A stretch of DNA of 64,000 bases from Parapedobacter deserti (GTDB lineage Bacteria; Bacteroidota; Bacteroidia; Sphingobacteriales; Sphingobacteriaceae): assembly GCF_042646065.1 (NCBI RefSeq), contig NZ_JBHRTA010000059.1, positions 7,447 to 71,446 of the forward strand, in the 5' to 3' direction. The translations under genes were made by a program, and so were the position numbers. Under the pieces are notes generated by a model. That model did no database searches. It was given only the letters and a program-made list of their open reading frames with translations, and was not told where the DNA came from. Positions 52,302 to 60,776 of this stretch are shown here, piece by piece (the first letter of the stretch is position 1; every line of letters begins with the position of its first letter).

Positions 52302-53294
52302 GCTGTTAATCTACACCATCGCTTTGCTGTCGCTCACCTCTTGCGGCACTGCTAAACTGGGTCCATCCGGCCAAAACATGGCAAGACTTTCGTCATCATC
52401 GGCGCCTCCAGCGGCTTCGGCCGCGGCGTTGCCGAGCAACTCGGGGAATATCAGGCCAACGTGGTGCTTGCCGCACGCAGGAGTGAATTACTTGAAGAGA
52501 TAGCCGGACGGATAGAAGCCGCTGGTGGAATCGCGCTGGTGGTGCCGATGGACATCAGCAATCCTGAGGATGTAGAGCGCGTCACCAAAGCGGCGGTATC
52601 CCGGTATGGCAACGTTGATGTATGGATAAACATGGCCGGCGTAGGCGCGATAGGCCGCTTCTGGGACATCCCGCTCGAGGATCAAGCGCGGCTGGTGGAT
52701 GTCAACCTCAAGGGATTAATCTATGGTAGCCATGCAGCGATAACCTTATTCCGTAAACAAGGGCATGGCACACTGATCAATATGGGATCTGTGGAAAGCG
52801 ACAGCCCCATTGCCTATCATGCGGCCTACGCGGCCACCAAAGCGGGTGTGCTGAACCTTGGCCAGGCCATCAATCAGGAGCTCCGGCTCAATGGCCACAA
52901 AAACATAAAAGTGGTAACAATAAAGCCTTGGGCCACAGACACCCCATTCTGGCGGCACGCCGCAAACTACAGCGGCGGCACACCCCGTATGGCGGCGATG
53001 GATCCGCCTGAAAAAGTAGTCAACGCCGTCATTCGCCGTTCCCTCCGACCACGGAAACAAGCCGCTGTGGGCGGCAAGGCCAAAGCAGCCGTTTTTTTCC
53101 ACCGCTTATTCCCGCACTTTACCGAGCGGTTGTCGGCGAATATTGCGCACAAGTACCAAATCGAAAACGCCCCTCCGGCACCCTCAACATCGGGCAGTGT
53201 CCATGATGCAATGGAGGGCGGGACAGGCGTCGACGACGGCGTCCGGGAGCGGATGAAGAAGGAAAAGAAACAGCGCCGCAAGCAAACGCGATAG
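52288..53294 (+). pseudogene. SDR-family oxidoreductase with lipoprotein signal, frameshifted near the N-terminus
   Basis: The gene starts at 52288 with a lipoprotein signal (LLSLTSCGTAK). At 52380/52381 the frame is lost: ATGGCAAG should read ATGGGCAAG so that the sequence passes from PSGQNM into GKTFVIIGASSGFGRG, which lies in the +1 frame after an in-frame stop. After that the SDR fold continues intact to 53294: cofactor motif GASSGFGRG, NMAG, catalytic YAATK near the AYHAAYAATKAG segment, and a basic tail. One additional G repairs it. A 277-residue part from GTG 52461 would lack the cofactor loop and is not functional. Confidence 0.85.
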
Positions 53295-53305
53295 CGGCGC
53301 TCATG

Positions 53306-56300
53306 TCAATTAGACGTTAGCGGAAGTGTAAACCAGAATGTACTTCCCTCGTCCAGTTTGCTCTCAGCCCATAACCGGCCATTGAGCCTGTTGATGATTT
53401 CAGCAGACAAATATAAGCCGATACCCAAACCGGAAACGTTCGGTCCACCATCGGTAATGCGGTAAAACTTGGTAAACACACGAGGAAGTTCTTCAGCGGC
53501 AATTCCCCGCCCGAAATCCTGAACGCCCACCTTCACTTCTTCATCCGTACAATCGAGGGTCACCTTCACTTCGTACGAATCCGGCGAATATTTGATGGCA
53601 TTGGTAAGCAGGTTGACGAGCACCTGCTCGACGCGTTGGGCATCGCTGTTCAACACACATGCATCAACTGCGGTTTCAAAAATAATCCGGTACTCACTGT
53701 AGGTGTCTGCGATCAGCTCTATCGTTTCCACCGTAAGCTTCTTCAGGTCGAATTCCGTTATATTCAGTTGAAGCTTTCCCGCTTCGATTTTTGAGATATC
53801 CAATAAGTCATTGACCAAGGTGGCAAGCTTTTTCATCTGGCGCAGCGCCTTTTCGATGTACAACCCGCTTTTGGGGCCTGCAGGCCGCCGGGCCAAGATC
53901 TGCATATATGCATAAGCACTGGTGAGGGGGGTCTTGAGCTCATGGCTGGCCAACCCGATAAACTCGTCTTTTTTATCACTCAGCGCCGTGACCTCTGCAT
54001 ACAGCTTGGCGTTGTCCAATCCGATGGCCGCCTGGGTAGCAATGGCAGTGACAATCTGCTCGTGATCAGCGGTAAACTTCCCAGCCTCCGGGTGGCCTAA
54101 AAACAATCCGCCGATTACCTCTCCAGAGCGGGACGACACCGGCACGGCCAGGTAGCTGACCACCGGCAGATGGCCGCTGGGCATTCCATAATGCGGAGGA
54201 TTGTTGCCATAGCGGGCATCCTTCGTGATGTCGTCGACCCGTATCGCACCCTCGCCCGCAAACGTCGGGTGAAGCACCGCGGTATCGCGGGGCATACCCA
54301 GCGCTTCAAAGATTTCTTTCGAAGCGCCGGATAGGGCATGAAGCACAATGGATTTTCCCTTCTCGTCCCTTTTGATATAAAAAAACGCACCAAATTTTGC
54401 GCCTACCAATGCGGTTGTCCCGTCGGTTACTTTCTGCAATATCTTATTTAAGTCCAAATCTTCCGAGATGCTTTCGACCATTGAATTAACAATTTCGAGC
54501 CGCTCGGTATACCGGCGGGCCGCTTCCCGGGCGGCCACCTGGGCGCTGATGTCACGCGCAATCTTTGAGGCGCCGATGATGCGGCCATCGTCGTCGATAA
54601 GGGGCGATACCGTAATGGACAATGGTATTTCCCGTCCGTCTTTGGTCAACCGGATCGTGTCGAAGTGATCGACCCTCTTGCCCGCTTTGATCTCGCCGAT
54701 GATGTAGTCTTCTTCCTGTAGACGCGAAGGGGGGATAATCAGCGAAATATGCTTGCCGATTGCCTCCTCGGCAGTATAGCCCAACATGCGTTCCGCTGAT
54801 TTATTCCAGCTGGTAATTATGCCCTGCAGTGTTTTACTGACGATCGCATCATCCGAGGTTTCGACGATGGCTGCCAGCCGTGCTTTGCGTTCGATACTCT
54901 CCTTCAGCCTAAACTCGTTGAGTTTCTGCTCGGTGATATCAATTACCGACCCGATGAGCCGCACCGGGTTGCCCTGTGGATCGAAGTATACATTTCCCTT
55001 GGCCCTTATCCAGTGCATTTGCGAGTCTTCCAAGCCCACGGTCCGGTACTCAACGTCAAAGTTTCCGTCCGTCTTTGGTTTATCCATCGCATCATTGAGT
55101 GCAGCAAGAACGCGCCCGCGGTCATCGGGGTGCAAGCCACGAACAAAGTCATCTTCGTACGAAAGCGGGCCGTCATGGTCGACGCCGAACATCTCCCTGC
55201 AACGTTCGTCCAATTCCAATCTTCCGCTTGCGATGTCCAGGTCAAACATACCGAGCTGTGCGGCTTCTTTCGAAAGGCGCAACTGATCAAACGCCTTTTG
55301 TGTCTCAATTTTGGCGATCACCTGAGCTGAAACATCGTTTGTGATGGCAATCACGCCGACGATTTCTCCATGATTATCCCGGTATGCCTGATATACAAAA
55401 TTTTGGTAAACGGTTTCAATTCTCCCGTTTCGAAACAACATGACGGGTTGTTCATTAGCCCTGAAGGTCTCGCCCGTACGGTACACGTGGTCGAGGCGTT
55501 GTTCCAATCCCTGCCCCCTGGCATCGGGCAGTCCATCGAAGATCGGCCGCTGCAGCACGTCTGCCTCCGGTTTTCCCCAGAGCTCGAACATCATGGTATT
55601 GGCCACTTCCACGACGTGTTCCGGCCCCCTCATAAAGCACATGGCTACCGGAGCCTGAAGTATGAGGTTATAAAGCATCCGCTGGCTATGCTCGACCTGC
55701 TGCTTGGCCAGCACCACGTCGGTCACGTCGGCCGCGGTATTCATTACGCCGTATACTTTTCCCGAGCGATCCTTCAACGGTGTGAAACTATAGTTGAAGT
55801 AAAACGTCTTCCGCACGCCGGCGATGTCCAGATCAACGCGTTGATTGCGGGTGTGAAACGGCATACCAGTGGTAAACACCGCATCGAGCTTTTCGTAGAC
55901 GTTCTGCCCGCTGAGTTCGGGCAACACTTCGGCGTACCGCTTTCCTATAATGTCGTCGCCCTTTCCCCAAACATTTATAATTGCCTGGTTTGCCTCTACG
56001 ATACGCATTTCGCGTCCGCTATAAACCGCGATCGGAAAGGGTGCATTTGCGATGATACTGCGCGTTTTGAACTCGCTTTCCGCGAGGTCTTCATTGGCCG
56101 TCCGCAACTCCTCGTTGGTCGCTATCAGCTCTTCATTGGTTGCTGCAAGCTCCTCGTTGGCGGCCGTCAATTCTTCGTTCATGGCGTACAAAAGCTGCTC
56201 GCTTTCCGCGAGCGCTTCGGTACGTGTACGCACCTTCGCTTCCAGCTCTTGGTTGCGAGCGGCAAGGTCTTCCAGCCCTTCGTCGACCTGTGTGGTTGGC

Positions 56301-56722
56301 GGTGCCATGCTGGCCGATAGTGTCGCTGCATACGTGGACTTGACCAAGTCATGGATGTCCGTACATGAACCGACATAACCGGCAAACGTGCCGTCGGCCA
56401 GGTAGCGGGGCGCACCGTTTTCGAGTACCCACCGGTAAACACCATCATGCCTTCGCAACCGGTATTCGATCTTGAACGCATCCTGCGCATCAAAAGCAGC
56501 AGAGAATATTGCTACACAACGCTCGAGGTCGTCCGCATGCACGCCATCCATCCACCCGTCTCCCTGTTCCTGTTCTAAGCTTCGGCCAGTGAAATGAAAC
56601 CAACTGGCATTGAATACGTAACGCCGCTTATCGGCAGATGCGCCCCACATCAATACTGGCGCAGCGTCCGCCGTGATTTTAAGCTGTTCGTCAATCGCGT
56701 TGTTACGCGTGTTTTTTCCCAT
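53306..56722 (-). CDS. Multi-PAS/GAF hybrid-free sensor histidine kinase
   Basis: The 1138-residue soluble kinase has PAS domains at about residues 15-130, 225-335, 350-460, 485-600 and 615-730, a GAF domain (750-895), HisKA with GLASHELKTPLTSAYAYM (H927) and a HATPase domain with NLLTNAIKYS, VQDFGRGI and GLGIGLYLSAEI. A signalling coiled coil with five NEELxAx heptads (about 188-222) joins the first two PAS domains. No membrane helix or receiver domain is seen, and no cognate regulator is adjacent, apart from the single-domain receiver at 60299. Signals may be redox, light or small molecules. Confidence 0.92.
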   Translation of the reverse strand: MGKNTRNNAIDEQLKITADAAPVLMWGASADKRRYVFNASWFHFTGRSLEQEQGDGWMDGVHADDLERCVAIFSAAFDAQDAFKIEYRLRRHDGVYRWVLENGAPRYLADGTFAGYVGSCTDIHDLVKSTYAATLSASMAPPTTQVDEGLEDLAARNQELEAKVRTRTEALAESEQLLYAMNEELTAANEELAATNEELIATNEELRTANEDLAESEFKTRSIIANAPFPIAVYSGREMRIVEANQAIINVWGKGDDIIGKRYAEVLPELSGQNVYEKLDAVFTTGMPFHTRNQRVDLDIAGVRKTFYFNYSFTPLKDRSGKVYGVMNTAADVTDVVLAKQQVEHSQRMLYNLILQAPVAMCFMRGPEHVVEVANTMMFELWGKPEADVLQRPIFDGLPDARGQGLEQRLDHVYRTGETFRANEQPVMLFRNGRIETVYQNFVYQAYRDNHGEIVGVIAITNDVSAQVIAKIETQKAFDQLRLSKEAAQLGMFDLDIASGRLELDERCREMFGVDHDGPLSYEDDFVRGLHPDDRGRVLAALNDAMDKPKTDGNFDVEYRTVGLEDSQMHWIRAKGNVYFDPQGNPVRLIGSVIDITEQKLNEFRLKESIERKARLAAIVETSDDAIVSKTLQGIITSWNKSAERMLGYTAEEAIGKHISLIIPPSRLQEEDYIIGEIKAGKRVDHFDTIRLTKDGREIPLSITVSPLIDDDGRIIGASKIARDISAQVAAREAARRYTERLEIVNSMVESISEDLDLNKILQKVTDGTTALVGAKFGAFFYIKRDEKGKSIVLHALSGASKEIFEALGMPRDTAVLHPTFAGEGAIRVDDITKDARYGNNPPHYGMPSGHLPVVSYLAVPVSSRSGEVIGGLFLGHPEAGKFTADHEQIVTAIATQAAIGLDNAKLYAEVTALSDKKDEFIGLASHELKTPLTSAYAYMQILARRPAGPKSGLYIEKALRQMKKLATLVNDLLDISKIEAGKLQLNITEFDLKKLTVETIELIADTYSEYRIIFETAVDACVLNSDAQRVEQVLVNLLTNAIKYSPDSYEVKVTLDCTDEEVKVGVQDFGRGIAAEELPRVFTKFYRITDGGPNVSGLGIGLYLSAEIINRLNGRLWAESKLDEGSTFWFTLPLTSN

Positions 56723-56761
56723 TAGATAAATTGTTTACAAGGAAGTCCTTCCCAGCGCAAG

Positions 56762-56769
56762 CAAAAGTA
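56762..56769 (-). promoter_or_regulatory. -7 promoter element for the PAS kinase
   Basis: The minus strand reads TACTTTTG, 40 bases before the start; the nearest upstream TTG is 27 bases away. Confidence 0.3.
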
Positions 56770-56962
56770 CCCAGATTATTCCAGCCTACCAGCTTTCAAT
56801 CATGGTGTTTTCCTATACAATTATAGGCATAACGACTTGGCTTTTCAACATATGAACTTAAATGAACAACATGTAATTGGCCATAGTAAAGCAAAATAGC
56901 TGCTAAACTACTGGTCAACAACATGTTGCAATATTCCATCTGTGAGTGACGGAATGACGGTT

Positions 56963-57730
56963 TTATATCTGCTGCTGATGCGGGCGTATCTGCATTTCCA
57001 CGATATCGCACCGTTTGGGGGTGGACAGGCAATAGTATACCGCCACGGCGATATCTTCAGCTTTCAACATCTCCAGGTTTTCGATTTGCTCCTCTTGCCC
57101 TTCACGCGGCTGCATGTCGGTACCCACAGCTCCCGGTTCGATCAAAGTCACTTTGATACCCAGATCATTTACTTCTTTTCGCAGCGATTCAGAAAACCCT
57201 TGGATGCCTGATTTGGTCGCCACATACACCGAGCTGTCTTTTTCGCGGACATCGGCACTCATTGAGCCGACATTGACGATGTGGCCGCCTCTGCTGTTGC
57301 GCATGCGGTCAATCGCGTACCGGCTGCAGGCCAGGTAACTCAGCAGGTTTGTTTTCAGAAGGTATTCCCAGTCGTCGTAGCTGCCCTCGAGGACGCTGTT
57401 GAAGGCGAGGCCCGCGTTGTTGATGAGCACGTCCAACTGACCGAACTGCTCGTCGAACCGGCTGAACACCCGTTCGATGTCCTGTGGGTTTACCAGGTCG
57501 CACAGCTCACCGACGAGGTGCCCACTCCCACCGGGATACTGCCGCTGGAAGTCGTTAAGCGTATCGTCCATCTCCGGCTGGTGCCGCCCCACGACCATTA
57601 CCTGGTTTTCACGCGCCAGCAGGTGAGCGATTGCACGCCCGATACCTGTTGTCCCACCGGTAATCAGTATACGTTTGCCTCTTATCGGCTGAATCAGCTT
57701 TTCTTCATAAATTGCTTTCACTGCTTCCAT
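56963..57730 (-). CDS. SDR-family NAD(P)-dependent oxidoreductase
   Basis: 255 residues: TGGTTGIGRAIAHLL (cofactor loop near 24), NNAGLAFNSVL (NNAG, near 106), VNVGSMSAD (Ser near 157), YVATKSGIQGF (Y-x3-K, near 169), and a C-terminal PGAVGTDMQP. The catalytic triad is complete, as in classical SDRs. The substrate is unknown; the C-terminal LSTPKRCDIVEMQIRPHQQ is typical of YdfG-like members. It lies 49 bases after the 737-residue gene on the same strand. Confidence 0.9.
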   Translation of the reverse strand: MEAVKAIYEEKLIQPIRGKRILITGGTTGIGRAIAHLLARENQVMVVGRHQPEMDDTLNDFQRQYPGGSGHLVGELCDLVNPQDIERVFSRFDEQFGQLDVLINNAGLAFNSVLEGSYDDWEYLLKTNLLSYLACSRYAIDRMRNSRGGHIVNVGSMSADVREKDSSVYVATKSGIQGFSESLRKEVNDLGIKVTLIEPGAVGTDMQPREGQEEQIENLEMLKAEDIAVAVYYCLSTPKRCDIVEMQIRPHQQQI

Positions 57731-57779
57731 AACACTAAGTTTTTATTTATTAAAAAATCATTTTTAAGTCCTTTGCATC

Positions 57780-59993
57780 TTACCAGCTGATGAGGACATG
57801 CTGGTCTCCCTGCAGTTCATAACATATCATGTCAAGGCCTTCGCCTTTCGGCTCAAGGACTCCCTGCCGTGCTGCGGAGACGGTTATATTTGCGGCATGC
57901 TCCATTGATGAAGAGCGGATAAAAAGTTTACACGGCAGCCGTTCATCCCCAAGCACCTTAAACCTCACCTGCCGGTTCTCGACAACTTTTTCCGTGGTAG
58001 GATAATCGATAAAAAGCAGGCAGGTACCGTCGGCAACCTTCATGTAATGCCTCGGAATGACAGCGAACGGGAAACCGGCGCCATACACCTCCTGCCCCAC
58101 GGCACCCGACTTGTCCCAGCCGGGGTTGATATCTTCCAGCGGCACCCACAACCGGTTATCAATTTCGCCGGTCTTAACTTCATCCTCCAGCATCTCCCGT
58201 GGCAATACCGTTGGATAATAAAACAGCATACGGTGCAGTGCATAACGGATGAACTCGGCGAGCAGCAATGCATACGCGCGCGACAATGGGGTATCATCCG
58301 CCTGGGACAGGTACTCATGCATCGCCGCAAACACTTCCACCTCTTCATAAACCGCGGTATAAGGCGCGTCATTCAACGGGAACACGGCAAAGAAAAGGGG
58401 GAAATGCATTCCATACCCATAGCGGCAGTCCCACAGCGCCACATTTTTGAAGATATTGGCAAGCAAGAGATAGCCCAGGTCGAGGTACATGTCATCATGC
58501 GTGGCTTTCCACAGCCGTATCATCGCCCCGGCCGCAAACGCAGTATTGTTGGCTTGATAGAACAGGTCAAACCCCTGCGACACGAGCGATTTCGCCGCAC
58601 GCTTGGCCTCTTCGAGGTACTTATCATCATTTGTGAGGTCCCATGCCTGTAGCATCACGTGGGCATAGATGCCAGCCACATCTTTTTCTCCGCCGGCGCC
58701 CGGCTTTGCTTCCGCTTTTACCACCTCAAGGGTATCCATCTTATAGAAAACCGGCCATTCATAATCAAAATGCCGGGCTACTTTGATGGCATATTCCAGC
58801 GACTTCAAGAACAAATCCTTCGCCACTTTATCGCCATGTAGCGCCATGCGCGAAAGGTTGAGCAAAGGATGGTGCAGGTACCACGAGTCCATGATCAATG
58901 GCTCTTTGTGCTCCTCGCTGCCGTCGAGCTGGTGCGCTGCGGCAGGCAGCCACCGTTGCACCGTGCCGATATTTTCATCATAGAAACTGGGTAGCCCCGC
59001 TTCCAGCTCCGCTATCAGGGGTAATTTTCCTCCCATCCATTCCTCATATTCTTTCAATGGCAGCAACACCGCCAACTGCACCATGATTTCGGGCGGCGTT
59101 TGGTAATCGCATACGTAAGCATTGAGGTAGCTGTGGCCCTTATGATATGACCAGCAGCCCTTGTGGTCAGCCAGCCCCTGTAGCGCCTTTTCCGCAATGC
59201 CATGGTAGTCGTGATACATTGTTGGCGGCTTGGGCAGCAACAGGTAGACGGCCGCCAGCAGTTCCATAAACTGCTTTGCCTGTTCAAACTGATCTGCCGG
59301 TGCCCGGTCGGCGAAGGCGATGAGCGCATCACCGATGATGTATTCCCTGCCGCGCAGCAAGGGCTTGTCGATAGCCGCCGGCAATGCGAAACCAAACTCA
59401 GGCCACGTGCCGGTCACCGTATCGGCTACCGAAGTGCCGGTGTCTGCACAATAGCTGTTTAACGACGTCAGGTTCTGCAAGTACAGCATCGCTCCCACCT
59501 CCGGCTTGGTGATGCTCAGGTAGACCATCCCGCTGCGAAGCCCCCGTTGTTCTACATGGCTACAGGCTTCCAGGTTCTCGATGCCACCCTCCGAATCGAG
59601 CAATATCACATCTTTCGGCCAAAAGGGGATAAAAAAATTCCGGTGAGGCGTGAAGCGCGTCGTATAGTGCAGCAGCGGCGTGTCCTCGACGGTATCCACT
59701 CGGACGGACACATTATAGCGGCCCAACGACGATTGCAGCGTATACTGCAGGGTAGCGCCATCCAGCCCGCTTTCTTCCAGTTTTAGGTCCGACGCCGGTG
59801 TGTATGCAACCCGGAAAATCAGTTCTCCTTTCCCAGCCTTACCCACGGATACGACCAATGCGTCGTCTGTGCGGATGAGCCGTACAATCCAGGATGACAA
59901 TTGTCTTTCAGTGATCAATGTAGCAGCTTGCCCTGCCAGCTGCTGCACCAAGTGGGCGGCCCAGGGAGAAATACTGTCGGTTCGTTCCTTCAT
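57780..59993 (-). CDS. Large protein of unknown function with alpha/alpha-toroid-like region
   Basis: The 737-residue protein has no signal peptide or membrane helix. Residues 1-230 look beta-rich (VVSVGKAGKGELIFRVAY, NFFIPFWPKDVILLDSEGG). From about 260 to 600 repeated helices rich in aromatic and His residues follow (YHDYHGIAEKALQGLADHKGCWSYHKGHSYLNAYV, WPVFYKMDTLEV, YAHVMLQAWDLTNDDKYLEEAKRAAKSL), similar to the (alpha/alpha)6 toroids of glycoside hydrolases and lyases. The end returns to beta structure. The call rests on pattern only; no catalytic residues are assigned. Possibly co-transcribed with the following SDR. Confidence 0.6.
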   Translation of the reverse strand: MKERTDSISPWAAHLVQQLAGQAATLITERQLSSWIVRLIRTDDALVVSVGKAGKGELIFRVAYTPASDLKLEESGLDGATLQYTLQSSLGRYNVSVRVDTVEDTPLLHYTTRFTPHRNFFIPFWPKDVILLDSEGGIENLEACSHVEQRGLRSGMVYLSITKPEVGAMLYLQNLTSLNSYCADTGTSVADTVTGTWPEFGFALPAAIDKPLLRGREYIIGDALIAFADRAPADQFEQAKQFMELLAAVYLLLPKPPTMYHDYHGIAEKALQGLADHKGCWSYHKGHSYLNAYVCDYQTPPEIMVQLAVLLPLKEYEEWMGGKLPLIAELEAGLPSFYDENIGTVQRWLPAAAHQLDGSEEHKEPLIMDSWYLHHPLLNLSRMALHGDKVAKDLFLKSLEYAIKVARHFDYEWPVFYKMDTLEVVKAEAKPGAGGEKDVAGIYAHVMLQAWDLTNDDKYLEEAKRAAKSLVSQGFDLFYQANNTAFAAGAMIRLWKATHDDMYLDLGYLLLANIFKNVALWDCRYGYGMHFPLFFAVFPLNDAPYTAVYEEVEVFAAMHEYLSQADDTPLSRAYALLLAEFIRYALHRMLFYYPTVLPREMLEDEVKTGEIDNRLWVPLEDINPGWDKSGAVGQEVYGAGFPFAVIPRHYMKVADGTCLLFIDYPTTEKVVENRQVRFKVLGDERLPCKLFIRSSSMEHAANITVSAARQGVLEPKGEGLDMICYELQGDQHVLISW

Positions 59994-60298
59994 GCGTCGT
60001 CGAAGCGTTAAAACATCCTTTGTTGGTCGGTATTACATAAATCACTCCAACATGCCGGTCCATCGACAACAGGCGGTGTTTCTGATGCTTGCGTTGCATC
60101 ACCGTATGACAGGTATGCACTATTGTTTGAAAAAATGAATTAACCGTCCTAATTAACGAACTTGCATTTATCCGCCCAGGTGACGCCATACTACATATGT
60201 TAGGTGACCATAGGTTACCCGTGGGAAGAATTGCGAAAATTGATAAACAATAAAAAAGAATATAATTCGCTTAAATAAGCTAAATTTGCTTGTGATAT
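59994..60298. other. 305-base divergent intergenic region
   Basis: This gap separates the 737-residue gene (minus) from the response regulator (plus). Only a -7 motif near the right end is recognised; the remainder shows no gene, tRNA or repeat by eye. Confidence 0.5.
60281..60288 (+). promoter_or_regulatory. -7 promoter element for the single-domain response regulator
   Basis: TAAATTTG matches TAnnTTTG, ten bases before the ATG at 60299, in an AT-rich stretch. No TTG at the usual distance. Confidence 0.45.
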
Positions 60299-60688
60299 AT
60301 GGGTGTACTAAACATGAAGAAACAAATTCTCTACGTTGAAGATGACGGGGATATGCTGGAGGTAGTAGCCGAATTTATGCAGTTCGAGGACTATCATGTT
60401 ATTAAAGACAGCGGCAAAACCCTTGACAAAAAGCTGAAACAGCATGCGGTTGGGTTAATCTTATTGGACGAGAATTTAAACTGGGGCTGGGGAAGTGATC
60501 TTTGCCAACGGCTAAAAGCCAATGAGGAAACCGCTCACATACCCGTTGTGCTTATTTCAGCTATCCGCAACATCGATGAAATCGCCGAACAGTGCGGTGC
60601 CGATACGTACATCCGCAAGCCATTCGATATCTACGATGTAATTGATGTAGTGAACGAGTATTACCTGGGCCCGGATACCGCCAAATAA
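60299..60688 (+). CDS. Single-domain response regulator
   Basis: 129 residues with only a receiver domain: LYVEDDGDMLEVVAEFM (acid cluster), LILLDENLNWGWGSDLC (phospho-acceptor D57 counted from 60299, or D52 if the ATG at 60314 is used), VVLISA and YIRKPFDIYDV (Lys near 107). There is no output domain, so it must act by protein contact, for example as an acceptor for the multi-PAS kinase at 53306. That pairing is a guess. Confidence 0.88.
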   Translation: MGVLNMKKQILYVEDDGDMLEVVAEFMQFEDYHVIKDSGKTLDKKLKQHAVGLILLDENLNWGWGSDLCQRLKANEETAHIPVVLISAIRNIDEIAEQCGADTYIRKPFDIYDVIDVVNEYYLGPDTAK

Positions 60689-60719
60689 CAAAGGCTCGGC
60701 ATCATCACGTATTCGACAC

Positions 60720-60753
60720 AAAGCGGATGCATCCATGAGGACGCATCCGCTTT
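60720..60753. terminator. Bidirectional terminator
   Basis: AAAGCGGATGC pairs with GCATCCGCTTT (11 bp). It lies between the response regulator and the convergent DUF4153 gene. Confidence 0.75.
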
Positions 60754-60776
60754 CGTCGTTTTCCGGGGTACACCGC

